Notes under the pieces: model-generated | What the model saw: only the letters and a program-made list of their open reading frames with translations | Told to the model about the DNA's origin: nothing | Database searches by the model: none | Part shown: piece after piece, positions 7,368 through 16,255 of the stretch | Layout: every line of letters begins with the position of its first letter | Position numbering within the stretch: position 1 is the first letter of the stretch | DNA from: Ferrimonas lipolytica | GTDB lineage: Bacteria; Pseudomonadota; Gammaproteobacteria; Enterobacterales; Shewanellaceae | Assembly (NCBI RefSeq): GCF_012295575.1 | Contig: NZ_CP051180.1 | Coordinates: 3,658,001 to 3,722,000 of the forward strand | Reading direction: 5' to 3' | DNA length: 64,000 bases | Translations under genes and position numbers: made by a program

Positions 7368-8486
7368 ATGATGCGGCACCTAGTAGTTACCAGTATTGCC
7401 TTAGCGTTGGCGGGATGTAATTCAACCCAGATCCAAACTGAGGAGGTTTCCGTTGTGAATCGAAGCTCGACTGCTTCGGTAAGTCGTGATGCAAGCGACT
7501 TTAGCGATGCCGATATTGAGGTGCCGCCTTATTTTGATACGCAGGGGTTGGAGCGATGTACCTTTGACCCTGAAAATGAAGTTGACGGTTGCCCGTTGAA
7601 GAAACCGATTATTCGCGTTTATTTTGAAGGCAATCGGGTGGAAGGCGACGGTAAAGGCGTTGAAGCACTGCAGTCACTCGATAACTTACAGCTTAGTAAG
7701 ATGTTCGAAAACCAAGTTGCAGGACTTAGCCGCTTTCGGATCTTAACTCGCGATGATCAGGTTGTCGTTTCTGAGCAAGCTCAGCGTTTAGCTGAACAAG
7801 GGGCTGCTGAGGTTATTCAACAGGCAGCGGTAAATCGAGTCATTAAGACTGACTATATCTTTAAGATCGATACGGTTAAAACGGCCAATACGTTTTACGG
7901 CGAATATAATGGTCAAGCCACCTATGGTTTAGAACTCACTTCGGCAGTTATTGACCCTTTTACCAAAGAGAAAATGAGCGCGCCAAATCTGGGCAAGATC
8001 CGGGTTCATTCAAACGAAGTTCGCGATCCTAAAACCACTACATTTGCTGAAGTGAATGGCCGCTATTACACCGGTTTCGATTACACCAATAAGACTGTCG
8101 TGACGTCAGTATTGAATGACATGGCGTCTCGTGGTTTCGACCTGATGCTTACGCGCATGCTGTCAGAGATGCCGTCAACCGCACAAGTGTTGGGGATTAA
8201 AGGGGATCAGGTGTCCCTAGACCGTGGTCAAAATGCCGGTTTACTGCCCCATGAAACAATGATCATCTTCCAGTATGAAGCGGGTTTTGTCGATCCGATT
8301 GGAGTAGTTGACGTGGTGCCGTCGAAGCATAGTGCTAATGGCATGATCAAACGCTGGAAACGCAGCAAAACGGCTAAGAGTATTAAAAGCCAAGCTGAAG
8401 ATGGCATTTTTCGGCCAGGCAACGACGCTAAAATCTTTGCGATTTCGGTGGGCACACCAAACAACTTCCTTAAGAGTCGAACCTGA
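7368..8486 (+). CDS. CsgG/LpoB-like outer-membrane lipoprotein
   Basis: A 372-residue lipoprotein: MMRHLVVTSIALALAGC, lipobox LAGC. After a disordered linker, residues about 70-250 follow the CsgG/LpoB alpha-beta plan: a strand (KPIIRVYFEGNRV), a helix with LSKMFENQVAG, then SRFRILTRDDQ, a long helix EQAQRLAEQGAAEVIQQAA, and DYIFKIDTVKT. The C-terminal part (LGIKGDQVSLDRGQNAGLLP) resembles the small beta domain that follows the CsgG fold in some envelope lipoproteins. CsgG relatives either form secretion pores or activate penicillin-binding proteins, and neither role can be chosen here. AAGGA lies 8 bases before the chosen ATG. The stop overlaps the next gene (TGATG). Confidence 0.72.
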   Translation: MMRHLVVTSIALALAGCNSTQIQTEEVSVVNRSSTASVSRDASDFSDADIEVPPYFDTQGLERCTFDPENEVDGCPLKKPIIRVYFEGNRVEGDGKGVEALQSLDNLQLSKMFENQVAGLSRFRILTRDDQVVVSEQAQRLAEQGAAEVIQQAAVNRVIKTDYIFKIDTVKTANTFYGEYNGQATYGLELTSAVIDPFTKEKMSAPNLGKIRVHSNEVRDPKTTTFAEVNGRYYTGFDYTNKTVVTSVLNDMASRGFDLMLTRMLSEMPSTAQVLGIKGDQVSLDRGQNAGLLPHETMIIFQYEAGFVDPIGVVDVVPSKHSANGMIKRWKRSKTAKSIKSQAEDGIFRPGNDAKIFAISVGTPNNFLKSRT

Positions 8487-9787
8487 TGATGTGGAGATTA
8501 GCGCTCGTTCTTAGTATTTCGACTTCAGTTGACGCGCTTGAACTTGGTGGTACTGAAGTGATGCCGACCTTAACCGATCGAGCGTGCAGCTATGGTCGTG
8601 GTAGCCAAGCGGTTGAGGCAGCCAAGCAGCAATGGCAACAACAGATTAAGCAGCAACTAAGCCAGCAAAGCCTGAACGAACTTGGCCTGAAAAACCTTAA
8701 ATTGGGATTGGAACAGCAACAGTTTCAGTTTGAACCTGCCCAAGTTAGCGGTAATGACACCTGTATTAAAGGCACACTAACGGCAATGCAGTCGCACGCT
8801 GATGACCAATGGGCGGTCGATTGGGACGACGACGTACCGGAGGTTCACAGCGTAACAGTGGTCGGTGAAGGCTGGCCTAAAGGCGAATTAACAGCACGAC
8901 AAGCCGCTGAAAACGATGCACTTACTCGTGCGGTTCGACAGGTGGTTGGGGTACTGGTAAACAGCCAACAGTACAGCCAAGGAGGTGTGGTTGAGCAGCA
9001 GCGGTTTGCCGATGCAGCCGCCACTATGTTGATTACCCAATCTCAGGGTTTCGTTAAACAGTGGCAACAATTGGCGCAACGGCCACTGGATAATCAAGGC
9101 TTAGAGTTGACTGCACAGGTTCAAGTCACGGCGCTTAATATGTCTGAGCAGATTGACCGTATTGTGATGATGCTGGGTTCGCCTTCGGTTTACATCAATT
9201 GCGAGCAGCAATGGTTGAAGTCAGAACTTTCTGATCGTTTGCTAAATTGGGGTATGGCCAGTGTTCTCACGCCAGATGCTGCCGATCTTATTCTTGATGT
9301 CACATCTGCGATACATAACGTAAAGCCGGACACAGCCCAATTGCGATTAGATATCGGTTTAAGGGATTTGTGGGGACAGCAATTTGCTCAGTGGAGCAAT
9401 GAACCAGAACTACTAACCCTACCAGTCGGAATGCCGAACCTTGAGCGTGAGCTACTTCAAGCGCACACCTCACTACCTAAAAATCAAACAACGATTAGGC
9501 AATCGTTGCTTGATGCGATGATGCATCAGGTACAGCTTGGTGGGCCTCAGCGACAGATACAGGTTCCTAGCGCGTTGCTTGCGCGTGCAGAGCTGCAACA
9601 ACGACTACAGCAGGTACCCGGGGTCACCTTGGTTTCATTACAAACCGATGCCGATCAGCACCTAGTGCAACTGCGCTTTATGGGCAGCATTACCGACTTA
9701 ATGAATTATCTGACGCTGAAATTGAAGCAAGAAACGGTTTCACTCCATGCGCAGGATGCGAATCACATTGTGGTACAGCGGCTCTAA
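8486..9787 (+). CDS. FlgT-like periplasmic protein of the LPP20/CsgG-like locus
   Basis: A 433-residue exported protein; signal peptide residues 1-18 (MMWRLALVLSISTSVDA). Residues about 115-215 contain VVGEGWPKGELTARQAAENDALTRAVRQVVGV, the pattern of FlgT N-terminal and LPP20 domains (a G-x-G strand, then a helix of AxxxALxxA type, then GVxVxS). A second, weaker domain follows, and the C-terminal 80 residues look like a small alpha-beta fold (LQQVPGVTLVSLQTDADQH). In Vibrio, FlgT, FlgO and FlgP form the outer-membrane ring of the sodium-driven flagellum. No flagellar gene is nearby, so this looks like a relative used elsewhere. Its ATG overlaps the previous stop codon. Confidence 0.68.
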   Translation: MMWRLALVLSISTSVDALELGGTEVMPTLTDRACSYGRGSQAVEAAKQQWQQQIKQQLSQQSLNELGLKNLKLGLEQQQFQFEPAQVSGNDTCIKGTLTAMQSHADDQWAVDWDDDVPEVHSVTVVGEGWPKGELTARQAAENDALTRAVRQVVGVLVNSQQYSQGGVVEQQRFADAAATMLITQSQGFVKQWQQLAQRPLDNQGLELTAQVQVTALNMSEQIDRIVMMLGSPSVYINCEQQWLKSELSDRLLNWGMASVLTPDAADLILDVTSAIHNVKPDTAQLRLDIGLRDLWGQQFAQWSNEPELLTLPVGMPNLERELLQAHTSLPKNQTTIRQSLLDAMMHQVQLGGPQRQIQVPSALLARAELQQRLQQVPGVTLVSLQTDADQHLVQLRFMGSITDLMNYLTLKLKQETVSLHAQDANHIVVQRL

Positions 9788-9817
9788 TGCCTAAAAAATT
9801 TTTATAAAGGAATGATA

Positions 9818-10405
9818 ATGAAACAGTTATGTATTGCAGCTTTAGTAGCTGTCGCCGTGAGCGGTTGTAGCTCTACTAGCAACGAAAAAGCGGACATCCA
9901 AGAACAGTTTAATAAGACAGATAATGTACCAGAGTGGGTGTTTAGCCCAGCTGAAGAGAATGGTTTGGCTTCCGCTACCTGTGTACCGTGGTCTGGCAAT
10001 ATGCAGATCGATAAATCTCAAGCTGTGACTGCTGCCCGTGCTGATTTGGCGCAACAGATTGAATTACGTGTTTCTGTAATGGATAAAAATTACGCTCGAA
10101 AGAGCGATACAACGGCTGGGATTGAAACCGCTGGAACCTTTGAAAACGTAGTAAAAACGGTGACGGCGCAACGCCTAAATGGGGCAATGGCCAAGCATGT
10201 TAGCTTTGCTACCATCGACAGTGCCAAGCAATTATGTGCACTGGTAACGATGAACCCAACCAAAACCCAAGAGTTGTTCGATGCACTGTTAATTAGTGCA
10301 AAAGCAGATGTGGATCCACAAAGCAAAGCGGCCATGTTTGAAGAGTTTAAAGCACAAAAAGCGCAACAAGAATTGGAAGCGGAATTGCAGCGTTTGAATC
10401 TATAA
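9818..10405 (+). CDS. LPP20-family lipoprotein, last gene of the locus
   Basis: A 195-residue lipoprotein: MKQLCIAALVAVAVSGC with lipobox VSGC. The mature part has the LPP20 layout: VPEWVFSPAEENGLASATC, then QAVTAARADLAQQIELRVSV, then a beta strand and the final domain KQLCALVTMNP. The C-terminal 35 residues form an Ala/Gln/Glu-rich helix. TAAAGG fits the ATG at 9818 better than the one at 9812. It is 30 bases after the FlgT-like gene, on the same strand. Its stop overlaps the stop of the convergent tapT by six bases. Similar in plan to FlgP, but not clearly flagellar. Confidence 0.75.
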   Translation: MKQLCIAALVAVAVSGCSSTSNEKADIQEQFNKTDNVPEWVFSPAEENGLASATCVPWSGNMQIDKSQAVTAARADLAQQIELRVSVMDKNYARKSDTTAGIETAGTFENVVKTVTAQRLNGAMAKHVSFATIDSAKQLCALVTMNPTKTQELFDALLISAKADVDPQSKAAMFEEFKAQKAQQELEAELQRLNL

Positions 10406-11125
10406 TTCAGCGTTAACCTGTTGCAAAAATTGGAAAGGCTCGCTGTCACTGACGGCGAGCTTTTTCATTTTTCCGGCATTGTAACGCTGCGAAAATACTT
10501 GGAAATAGGCGTCCAACACTTGGGCGTTGTAGGGTTCACCAGCAACCGCTAAGACCTGCGCTGCAACTTCGGCAGTGGCCAGCTGATGATCATGCGCCGC
10601 GCTGCGTAGCTTATAACGGCTCAGCTGTTCTGGATTGATTGATAGCACGGGTAAGTCATTAAGGTAGTTACTTTGGAACATCTTTCTGGCTTGTTTCCAT
10701 GTGCCATCCAATAGGATCAATAGTGGCGTTTTCCCCGCCGCTATTTCAACCTGCTCGCACACCCGCTCTGGTTCACTGTACTGACCGGGAAAAACAATAA
10801 ATGGCTGTAATGTCGGATCCTGTATCAGTGCTAAGAAGGCTGGATCTGGCTCAACTCGTTGCCAACAAAAGGCACTAGTACTAGGCAGGATCTCAGCAAT
10901 AATACGGCCGGTATTGGTTGGCTTTAGTGGTTCCTTGGGGTGCATCAATAAGCAAAATCGAATCTTGGACTGTTGTGGGCGGGCCCACTGGCAGCAGCAG
11001 TGAGTTTTCGCTACTTGGCACCTTGGGCAGCGCTCGACTGTCGCGCCGCGGGCGTTAAAAGGGCGAGTTGATACGGCCAAACGTTGTTGGCGTAGTTCGA
11101 GAACGGCGTTATTTGGTTGCAACAT
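10400..11125 (-). CDS. tapT: tRNA-uridine aminocarboxypropyltransferase (DTW family)
   Basis: A 241-residue cytosolic DTW-domain protein. The N-terminus carries a Cys cluster (CPRCQVAKTHCCC, residues about 34-46) typical of YfiP. The family signature appears as LLILLDGTWKQARKMF (residues about 135-150). Proteins of this kind add the acp group from SAM to uridine 47 in tRNA (E. coli TapT, formerly YfiP). E. coli has one CxxC-bearing paralogue and one without, and the Cys cluster here favours TapT. It follows plsB on the same strand but is separated from it by a terminator hairpin. Confidence 0.85.
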   Translation of the reverse strand: MLQPNNAVLELRQQRLAVSTRPFNARGATVERCPRCQVAKTHCCCQWARPQQSKIRFCLLMHPKEPLKPTNTGRIIAEILPSTSAFCWQRVEPDPAFLALIQDPTLQPFIVFPGQYSEPERVCEQVEIAAGKTPLLILLDGTWKQARKMFQSNYLNDLPVLSINPEQLSRYKLRSAAHDHQLATAEVAAQVLAVAGEPYNAQVLDAYFQVFSQRYNAGKMKKLAVSDSEPFQFLQQVNAEL

Positions 11126-11131
11126 AGCTAT

Positions 11132-11157
11132 AAAAAAGGCGGGTTACCCCGCCTTAA
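11132..11157 (-). terminator. Rho-independent terminator after plsB
   Basis: The stem AAGGCGGG/CCCGCCTT has a four-base loop and is followed on the minus strand by a run of six T. Confidence 0.85.
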
Positions 11158-11177
11158 CTTATTGGGTCAGAAAGTGA

Positions 11178-13589
11178 TTATTTTGCTGAGATAATGCTGT
11201 TGTAGACCGGTGCAGTCAGCAACGACAAAACCAAGCCTGACATCTGAGCAACCTTGGCGTGATCGGCATCTTCCCCTAACAATCCTAGCTCTTTAAGCTT
11301 ATTAGTTAAGGTATTAAAGAGCTTCTTGTCGAAGAACTCTGGTGCACTGATCCCATGCAATTTAGACATATGCTCGGCCAATGCTTGGCTCTCTCGCTCT
11401 AGAGTTGAGCGTTCGATATCTGGCTCTTGCTGAAGGCGAGATAGCACCATGGCGTAACGCTGCAGGGTTTCCTGCGCTTGGTTAGCAAGGTTCAGTAACT
11501 CAGCCCGATGCTTGCCGTTCGGTGCTACGTTGTCATTGCGCTGTTGCAGCAACCCTTGATGGGACATCTCGTTGATGATGCCGTCGAGATAGTTATCTAA
11601 GTCATTATCGGCTAAGCCAATAAACAACTCAGCTTGCAACAATGGATAGATGCTATGAATGTTATTGACCAATTGTTGACGTGGTTGCTCACCTTGGCGT
11701 AACAGCAAGCTCGCAATCAAGGCTGGTAACGCCAGTAGGTGCAGCGAGTTGTTGCGATAGTACGTCATGGTTACTGCAGTGCCGTCGAAAATACGGATGA
11801 TCTCACTCATGCTATCCGACTCAACCTCAAACTTGTCGAGATCGAGCACTTGCTGCAGTACCGCTTTGCCATCGCCTTCAGGCACGGTGGCACGACTGGT
11901 ATAAGGTACCGCGCGAAGCAGATCGAGGTAGATATCGAGCTGGCGTTCGAGCGCGGTGCGGTTCATCGCGTGTTGTTCGGTGGCAAGTAAGATTGATGCG
12001 GTTAGCGTCATGGCGCTGGCAGCTGCGGCATCGTTAATGTTGCACATCAAACGATTCGCTAATTGGTTCACCATCGGTGTCATCCACTTTTGACGGAAGT
12101 TGCCGTCGGCAACCTGCTCTCGCCAATCTGGCTGACTGTGGTTGATAAATTGGTGTACCGATATCGGCTCGCCGAAGTTGACGTAGCTTTGGCCATAGTT
12201 ACGTAGTTTACGGATCGCCGAGAATACCTGCCAGGCACTCTCTTTTTCCTTCTTCTTGCCCTTCAACTCTTTGTGGTACGAGTTTACTTCCATCACGTGA
12301 TCGTAACCAAGATAGACTGGAACCAGCGATACCGGCCGTTCCAAGCCGCGCATTACGCTGTTTACCGTCATCGCAATCATGCCGGTTTTAGCTGGCAACA
12401 ACCGACCGGTACGCGAACGACCACCTTCGCAAAAGTATTCAACGGAATAACCACGTTTAAACAACTGGTCGAGGTACTCGCGGAAAATGGTGGAGTAAAG
12501 TTTGTTGCCCTTAAACGAGCGACGGATAAAGAAAGCACCACCACGACGGAAAATCGGTCCTGCCGGCCAGAAATTCAGGTTAACTCCAGCGGCAATGTGT
12601 GGCGCCACCATACCCTGCTTGTAGATCACGTAGCTAAGCAGTAGATAATCCATATGGGAACGGTGGCAAGGAACAAATACCAGTTCATGGCCGTCTTGGC
12701 TTAGTTGACGTACCTGCTCGGCACCGCGGACATTGATGCCGTTGTAGAGCTTGGTCCACAGCCAACCAAGCACTCGATCACCAACACGAAATAGCTTATC
12801 GGAGTAGTTTGCGGCGATCTCATCGAGGATCTTATGGGCGTTCTGGCGTGCCTTTTCGATCGAGATACCTTTGCTACGAGCTTCCTCTTCGATCGCATCT
12901 TTAAGTACCTCTGAATTAAGCAGGGTACGGAACAAAACGTTACGATCAGGCAGTTTGGGGCCGGTGGCAACGGTGCGCTGGCGGCCAAAATGAACTCGAG
13001 CTACGCGGGCAAGTTTGCTGGCGATATCGCTGTCGCTGCCTCGCTGTTCGGCCATGTAACGCAGTGAAACTGCGCGGGAAAAGCGGATGAAGTTATCGCG
13101 GCCAAGCATGGCAATAATGAGCGACTTGCGGAGCCAGGTTGGTCTGTCGTCTGCCAAAATAGTAGCGCTGACGCTTTGCTCCTTACCAGGATCACGTCCC
13201 CACAGTAAGCTCACCGGGATCACCTGCACATCAAGTTGCGGGTTGGTTTTGTGTAACCCCAGCAGGTGTTCAAACTTCGCTTGGAAGTCATTACGACGTT
13301 TCGACAGACCAGTTAGCATCTTCGCTGCGGACAGTGCAACCCAGCGCGGTACCTCTTCGCCATCGATCTCTAGGGGAGCAAAAGGGCTTGGCAGGTCAAG
13401 CTTGAGGCAGCACTCGTGCAGGGCTAAACGATCAGAGAAGGAGTCTTGTGGTAAGACGTAAACGATAGGTCGGCTAAGATCGATATCTAGCTCTTGGATC
13501 GGCTGTTCAGGGATCGGTTGGCTGGTTACCATCAACCGCTGAAGGCCGTTCACAGACTTTTGCCAATGGCTCAGGTTAGAACTACTCAC
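11178..13589 (-). CDS. plsB: Glycerol-3-phosphate 1-O-acyltransferase PlsB
   Basis: An 803-residue inner-membrane enzyme that makes lysophosphatidic acid from glycerol-3-phosphate and acyl-CoA or acyl-ACP, the first step of phospholipid synthesis. The acyltransferase motifs are present: CHRSHMDYLLLSY (the HX4D catalytic motif), IFRRGGAFFIRRSF, and EYFCEGGRSRTGR, then VSLVPVYLGYD. Its length matches E. coli PlsB (about 807). It is divergent from lexA, as in E. coli. The ATG at 13589 opens MSSSNLSHWQ. Confidence 0.97.
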   Translation of the reverse strand: MSSSNLSHWQKSVNGLQRLMVTSQPIPEQPIQELDIDLSRPIVYVLPQDSFSDRLALHECCLKLDLPSPFAPLEIDGEEVPRWVALSAAKMLTGLSKRRNDFQAKFEHLLGLHKTNPQLDVQVIPVSLLWGRDPGKEQSVSATILADDRPTWLRKSLIIAMLGRDNFIRFSRAVSLRYMAEQRGSDSDIASKLARVARVHFGRQRTVATGPKLPDRNVLFRTLLNSEVLKDAIEEEARSKGISIEKARQNAHKILDEIAANYSDKLFRVGDRVLGWLWTKLYNGINVRGAEQVRQLSQDGHELVFVPCHRSHMDYLLLSYVIYKQGMVAPHIAAGVNLNFWPAGPIFRRGGAFFIRRSFKGNKLYSTIFREYLDQLFKRGYSVEYFCEGGRSRTGRLLPAKTGMIAMTVNSVMRGLERPVSLVPVYLGYDHVMEVNSYHKELKGKKKEKESAWQVFSAIRKLRNYGQSYVNFGEPISVHQFINHSQPDWREQVADGNFRQKWMTPMVNQLANRLMCNINDAAAASAMTLTASILLATEQHAMNRTALERQLDIYLDLLRAVPYTSRATVPEGDGKAVLQQVLDLDKFEVESDSMSEIIRIFDGTAVTMTYYRNNSLHLLALPALIASLLLRQGEQPRQQLVNNIHSIYPLLQAELFIGLADNDLDNYLDGIINEMSHQGLLQQRNDNVAPNGKHRAELLNLANQAQETLQRYAMVLSRLQQEPDIERSTLERESQALAEHMSKLHGISAPEFFDKKLFNTLTNKLKELGLLGEDADHAKVAQMSGLVLSLLTAPVYNSIISAK

Positions 13590-13788
13590 TCGACTCTCTT
13601 CTCTACAGAATTAACAAATAGGCGGAAGAGTTTACACCCATTAGCCAAAAGAGGCAGCAGTCAGCATCCAAACAGTCACTTGTTGGACCTATCCAGCGGA
13701 TGAAAAGCCACTGATTATCGGCCAAGAGCCTTCTTAAAGTGGTTAAAACGAAGAGAAAATCGACTTTGCTGTTGAAATCATCAGCAGC

Positions 13789-13804
13789 CTGTATATGATT
13801 ACAG
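13789..13804. promoter_or_regulatory. SOS box 1 (LexA operator)
   Basis: CTGTATATGATTACAG fits the CTG-N10-CAG LexA operator and is close to the CTGTATATATATACAG ideal. It lies 33 bases upstream of the lexA start. Confidence 0.92.
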
Positions 13805-13812
13805 TATATTCA

Positions 13813-13828
13813 CTGTATGAATAAACAG
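13813..13828. promoter_or_regulatory. SOS box 2 (LexA operator)
   Basis: CTGTATGAATAAACAG is a second CTG-N10-CAG site, 24 bases centre to centre from box 1 and 9 bases before the lexA ATG. The tandem arrangement is that of autoregulated lexA promoters. Confidence 0.9.
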
Positions 13829-13836
13829 GTATTTAA

Positions 13837-14460
13837 ATGAAGCCGTTAACTCCGCGCCAGTCTGAAGTGTTCGATTTAATCAGGCAGCACATGCAAGATA
13901 CTGGAATGCCACCTACTCGCGCTGAGATTGCCCGTCAATTAGGGTTCCGTAGTGCCAATGCCGCTGAAGAGCATTTAAAAGCACTTGCTCGCAAAGAGTA
14001 TATCCAGATTGTTCCGGGTACCTCACGTGGGATCCGCATTCTTTTTGATGAGCCTGACCCAGAGCAACTAGGGCTGCCACTGATTGGCCGAGTTGCCGCT
14101 GGTGAACCAATTCTCGCGGCTGAACACATTGAATCTCACTATCAAATGGATGCATCGCTGTTTCGTCCGGAGGCTAATTACTTGCTTCGAGTTCGCGGCG
14201 ATTCAATGAAAGAGATTGGCATCCTTGATGGCGATCTACTGGCGGTTCATCAAACCCAAACCGCCCGCAATGGTCAGGTAGTAGTGGCTCGCGTCGGTGA
14301 AGATGAAGTAACAGTGAAGCGCTTCCAAAAACAGGGCAACGTCGTATACCTGCACGCAGAAAATAGCGAATACGATCCTATCGTAGTTGATTTAACTGAA
14401 ACGCCATTAGCCATCGAAGGGCTAGCCGTCGGCGTTGTGCGCAACGGAGATTGGCAATAA
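13837..14460 (+). CDS. lexA: SOS repressor LexA
   Basis: A 207-residue transcription repressor. The N-terminal winged helix-turn-helix (residues 1-70) includes [23 protein letters not shown]. The self-cleavage site is Ala88-Gly89 in RVAAGEP. The Ser/Lys catalytic pair is Ser123 (RGDSMKEIG) and Lys161 (EVTVKRF). RecA filaments trigger its autocleavage after DNA damage. Two SOS boxes upstream imply autoregulation, and the stop overlaps the start of sulA, so both are one operon. Confidence 0.98.
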   Translation: MKPLTPRQSEVFDLIRQHMQDTGMPPTRAEIARQLGFRSANAAEEHLKALARKEYIQIVPGTSRGIRILFDEPDPEQLGLPLIGRVAAGEPILAAEHIESHYQMDASLFRPEANYLLRVRGDSMKEIGILDGDLLAVHQTQTARNGQVVVARVGEDEVTVKRFQKQGNVVYLHAENSEYDPIVVDLTETPLAIEGLAVGVVRNGDWQ

Positions 14461-14909
14461 TGAAATCATCAGCAAACCTACAACATCGTCATCCAGGGAT
14501 TTGGCAAACACAGGTGCGTCAGCGCCCAAGTGTCACTCAGCACTGTTGTCAGCGTGGTAATGGTTTGCTGGCGATTGCCCCTCAATTGAAACAACAAGCT
14601 CAACAAGCGGGTTGGATCTTACTTATCAACGCACCAGAGTGCGATTGGAAAGGCTTTGTGCGCCAATCTGGGATTGATAGTAATCGCCTGTTACGGATAA
14701 ATTGTGACGACGATATTGGTGCCATGGTGGCGTTAGAGCAGGCGCTCACCACTGGCACCTGTGCTTCGGTTTTGGCTTGGGTTGAGCCATTAGATCCGCG
14801 AGATAGAAGGCGTTTGGATTTAGTACAAAAACGCGCTCATTGCCCAGCTTTTTTGTTCCATTCGGAAACTTACAGCGCAAACGCACTATTCACCCCAATT
14901 CACCAATGA
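14460..14909 (+). CDS. sulA: SOS cell-division inhibitor SulA
   Basis: A 149-residue protein with SulA/RecA-like features: a strand-helix region GWILLINAPECDWKGFVRQSGI and a C-terminal LAWVEPLDPRDRRRLDLVQ followed by AFLFHSE. SulA binds FtsZ and blocks division during the SOS response. The start is the ATG overlapping the lexA stop (TAATG). The lexA-sulA operon is known from Shewanella-like and Pseudomonas-like genomes, whereas E. coli has dinF in this place. Sequence similarity to E. coli SulA is modest, so position adds much of the confidence. Confidence 0.82.
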   Translation: MKSSANLQHRHPGIWQTQVRQRPSVTQHCCQRGNGLLAIAPQLKQQAQQAGWILLINAPECDWKGFVRQSGIDSNRLLRINCDDDIGAMVALEQALTTGTCASVLAWVEPLDPRDRRRLDLVQKRAHCPAFLFHSETYSANALFTPIHQ

Positions 14910-15090
14910 AGCGTGCTCAAACCCTTGATCAACCTAAAATGAGGTTGTAGTTTTAATGGAGTAACTCAAAAAATAACTGGCAGCAGTACTGGCAGTATTT
15001 ACGTGAGCCGTTAAAGCGTATGCCCATGCCCCTTTAGGGATCAGGGAGCTTACATAGAGCAGAGACTTACTGTGCGAGCTTTCTTCGAGA

Positions 15091-15106
15091 CGTTGCTTTT
15101 GCAACG
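15091..15106 (+). other. Stem-loop just upstream of coxB
   Basis: CGTTGC-TTTT-GCAACG is a perfect six-pair stem with a four-T loop. It ends 5 bases before the AGGAG of coxB, so it would sit at the front of the mRNA leader. It may influence translation or stability. It is not a terminator, as no T-run follows. Confidence 0.45.
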
Positions 15107-15124
15107 TTGACAGGAGAAGTGTTT

Positions 15125-16255
15125 GTGAAGTTGAAGCTGTTTGGCATGAGTGCCACCTTACTCTGTTGGCCAACCGTGGCCGTAGAAATGCCATGGAACC
15201 TTACCCCCGGCGTTACCGATATCAGTGAGCAGGTCTACAGCCTGCACATGACAATCTTCTATATCTGCTGTGTTATCGCCCTGATAGTGTTCGGAATAAT
15301 GCTTTATTCCTTGATCTATCACCGCAAGTCTAAAGGCGCAAAGCCGGCCAATTTCCATGAAAGCACTAAAGTTGAGATCGCTTGGACTGTGGTGCCATTC
15401 CTCATCCTGATCGGCATGGCCGTGCCTGCAACCAGCACCTTGATTGCGATGGAAGATCCGTCGGAGTCAGCATTGACCATTCAGGTCACCGGATCGCAGT
15501 GGAAGTGGCACTACAAGTATTTTGGCCACGATATTGAGTTTTATAGCCTCCTCTCTACTCCAACTGATCAGATCCGCAATCAGCAAGAAAAGAGCGATAA
15601 CTATTTGTTGGAAGTGGATAAGCCGCTGGTGTTGCCCACCAATCGCAAGGTGCGCTTTTTGATGACCTCCGATGATGTGATTCATAGTTGGTGGGTGCCA
15701 GCCTTCGCGGTGAAGAAAGACGCGAATCCAGGCTTTATTAATGAAGCTTGGACCAAGGTTAACGAACCAGGCACTTATCGCGGTCAATGTGCTGAATTGT
15801 GTGGGAAAGACCATGGCTTTATGCCTGTAGTGGTTGAGGTGCTTCCGGAGGAGGAGTTTGACCAATGGTTAGTGGCCCAGCAGCAAGCGGCAACCGATGC
15901 AGCAGCAGCGGAGCAAGCATCGCTTGAGCAGCAGATGACCATGGCAGAGGCGATGGCATTAGGTGAGTCGGTCTACATTGGTCGCTGTGCTGCTTGTCAT
16001 CAGCCTAATGGCATGGGGCTTGCTGGTGTTTTCCCCGCGATTAATGGCAGCGCCATCGCCGCGGGAGATGTGACTGAACATATTGATGTGGTGGTTAATG
16101 GCCGGGGAGGAACCGCGATGCAGGCATTTGGGGCTCAGCTGAGCCTAAGGGAGCTTGCAGCCGTAGTGACTTATCAACGCAACGCTTGGGATAACAACAC
16201 CGGTGAAGTGATTCAAACCACTGAAGTGGATGCCGTGATGCAGGGAGAGCAATAA
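15125..16255 (+). CDS. coxB: Cytochrome c oxidase subunit II fused to cytochrome c (caa3 type)
   Basis: 376 residues. A signal or first helix (residues 1-18) is followed by two membrane helices (around TIFYICCVIALIVFGIMLYS and TVVPFLILIGMAVPATS) and the periplasmic CuA domain with CAELCGKDHGFMPVVV, which holds the copper ligands. The C-terminal 100 residues are a class I cytochrome c with the heme site CAACH and a later Met ligand. This fusion defines caa3-type oxidases, which take electrons through the fused heme. Longer starts exist (TTG at 15107), but AGGAG at 15112-15116 sets the GTG at 15125. First gene of the oxidase operon; the stop overlaps the coxA start. Confidence 0.95.
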   Translation: MKLKLFGMSATLLCWPTVAVEMPWNLTPGVTDISEQVYSLHMTIFYICCVIALIVFGIMLYSLIYHRKSKGAKPANFHESTKVEIAWTVVPFLILIGMAVPATSTLIAMEDPSESALTIQVTGSQWKWHYKYFGHDIEFYSLLSTPTDQIRNQQEKSDNYLLEVDKPLVLPTNRKVRFLMTSDDVIHSWWVPAFAVKKDANPGFINEAWTKVNEPGTYRGQCAELCGKDHGFMPVVVEVLPEEEFDQWLVAQQQAATDAAAAEQASLEQQMTMAEAMALGESVYIGRCAACHQPNGMGLAGVFPAINGSAIAAGDVTEHIDVVVNGRGGTAMQAFGAQLSLRELAAVVTYQRNAWDNNTGEVIQTTEVDAVMQGEQ

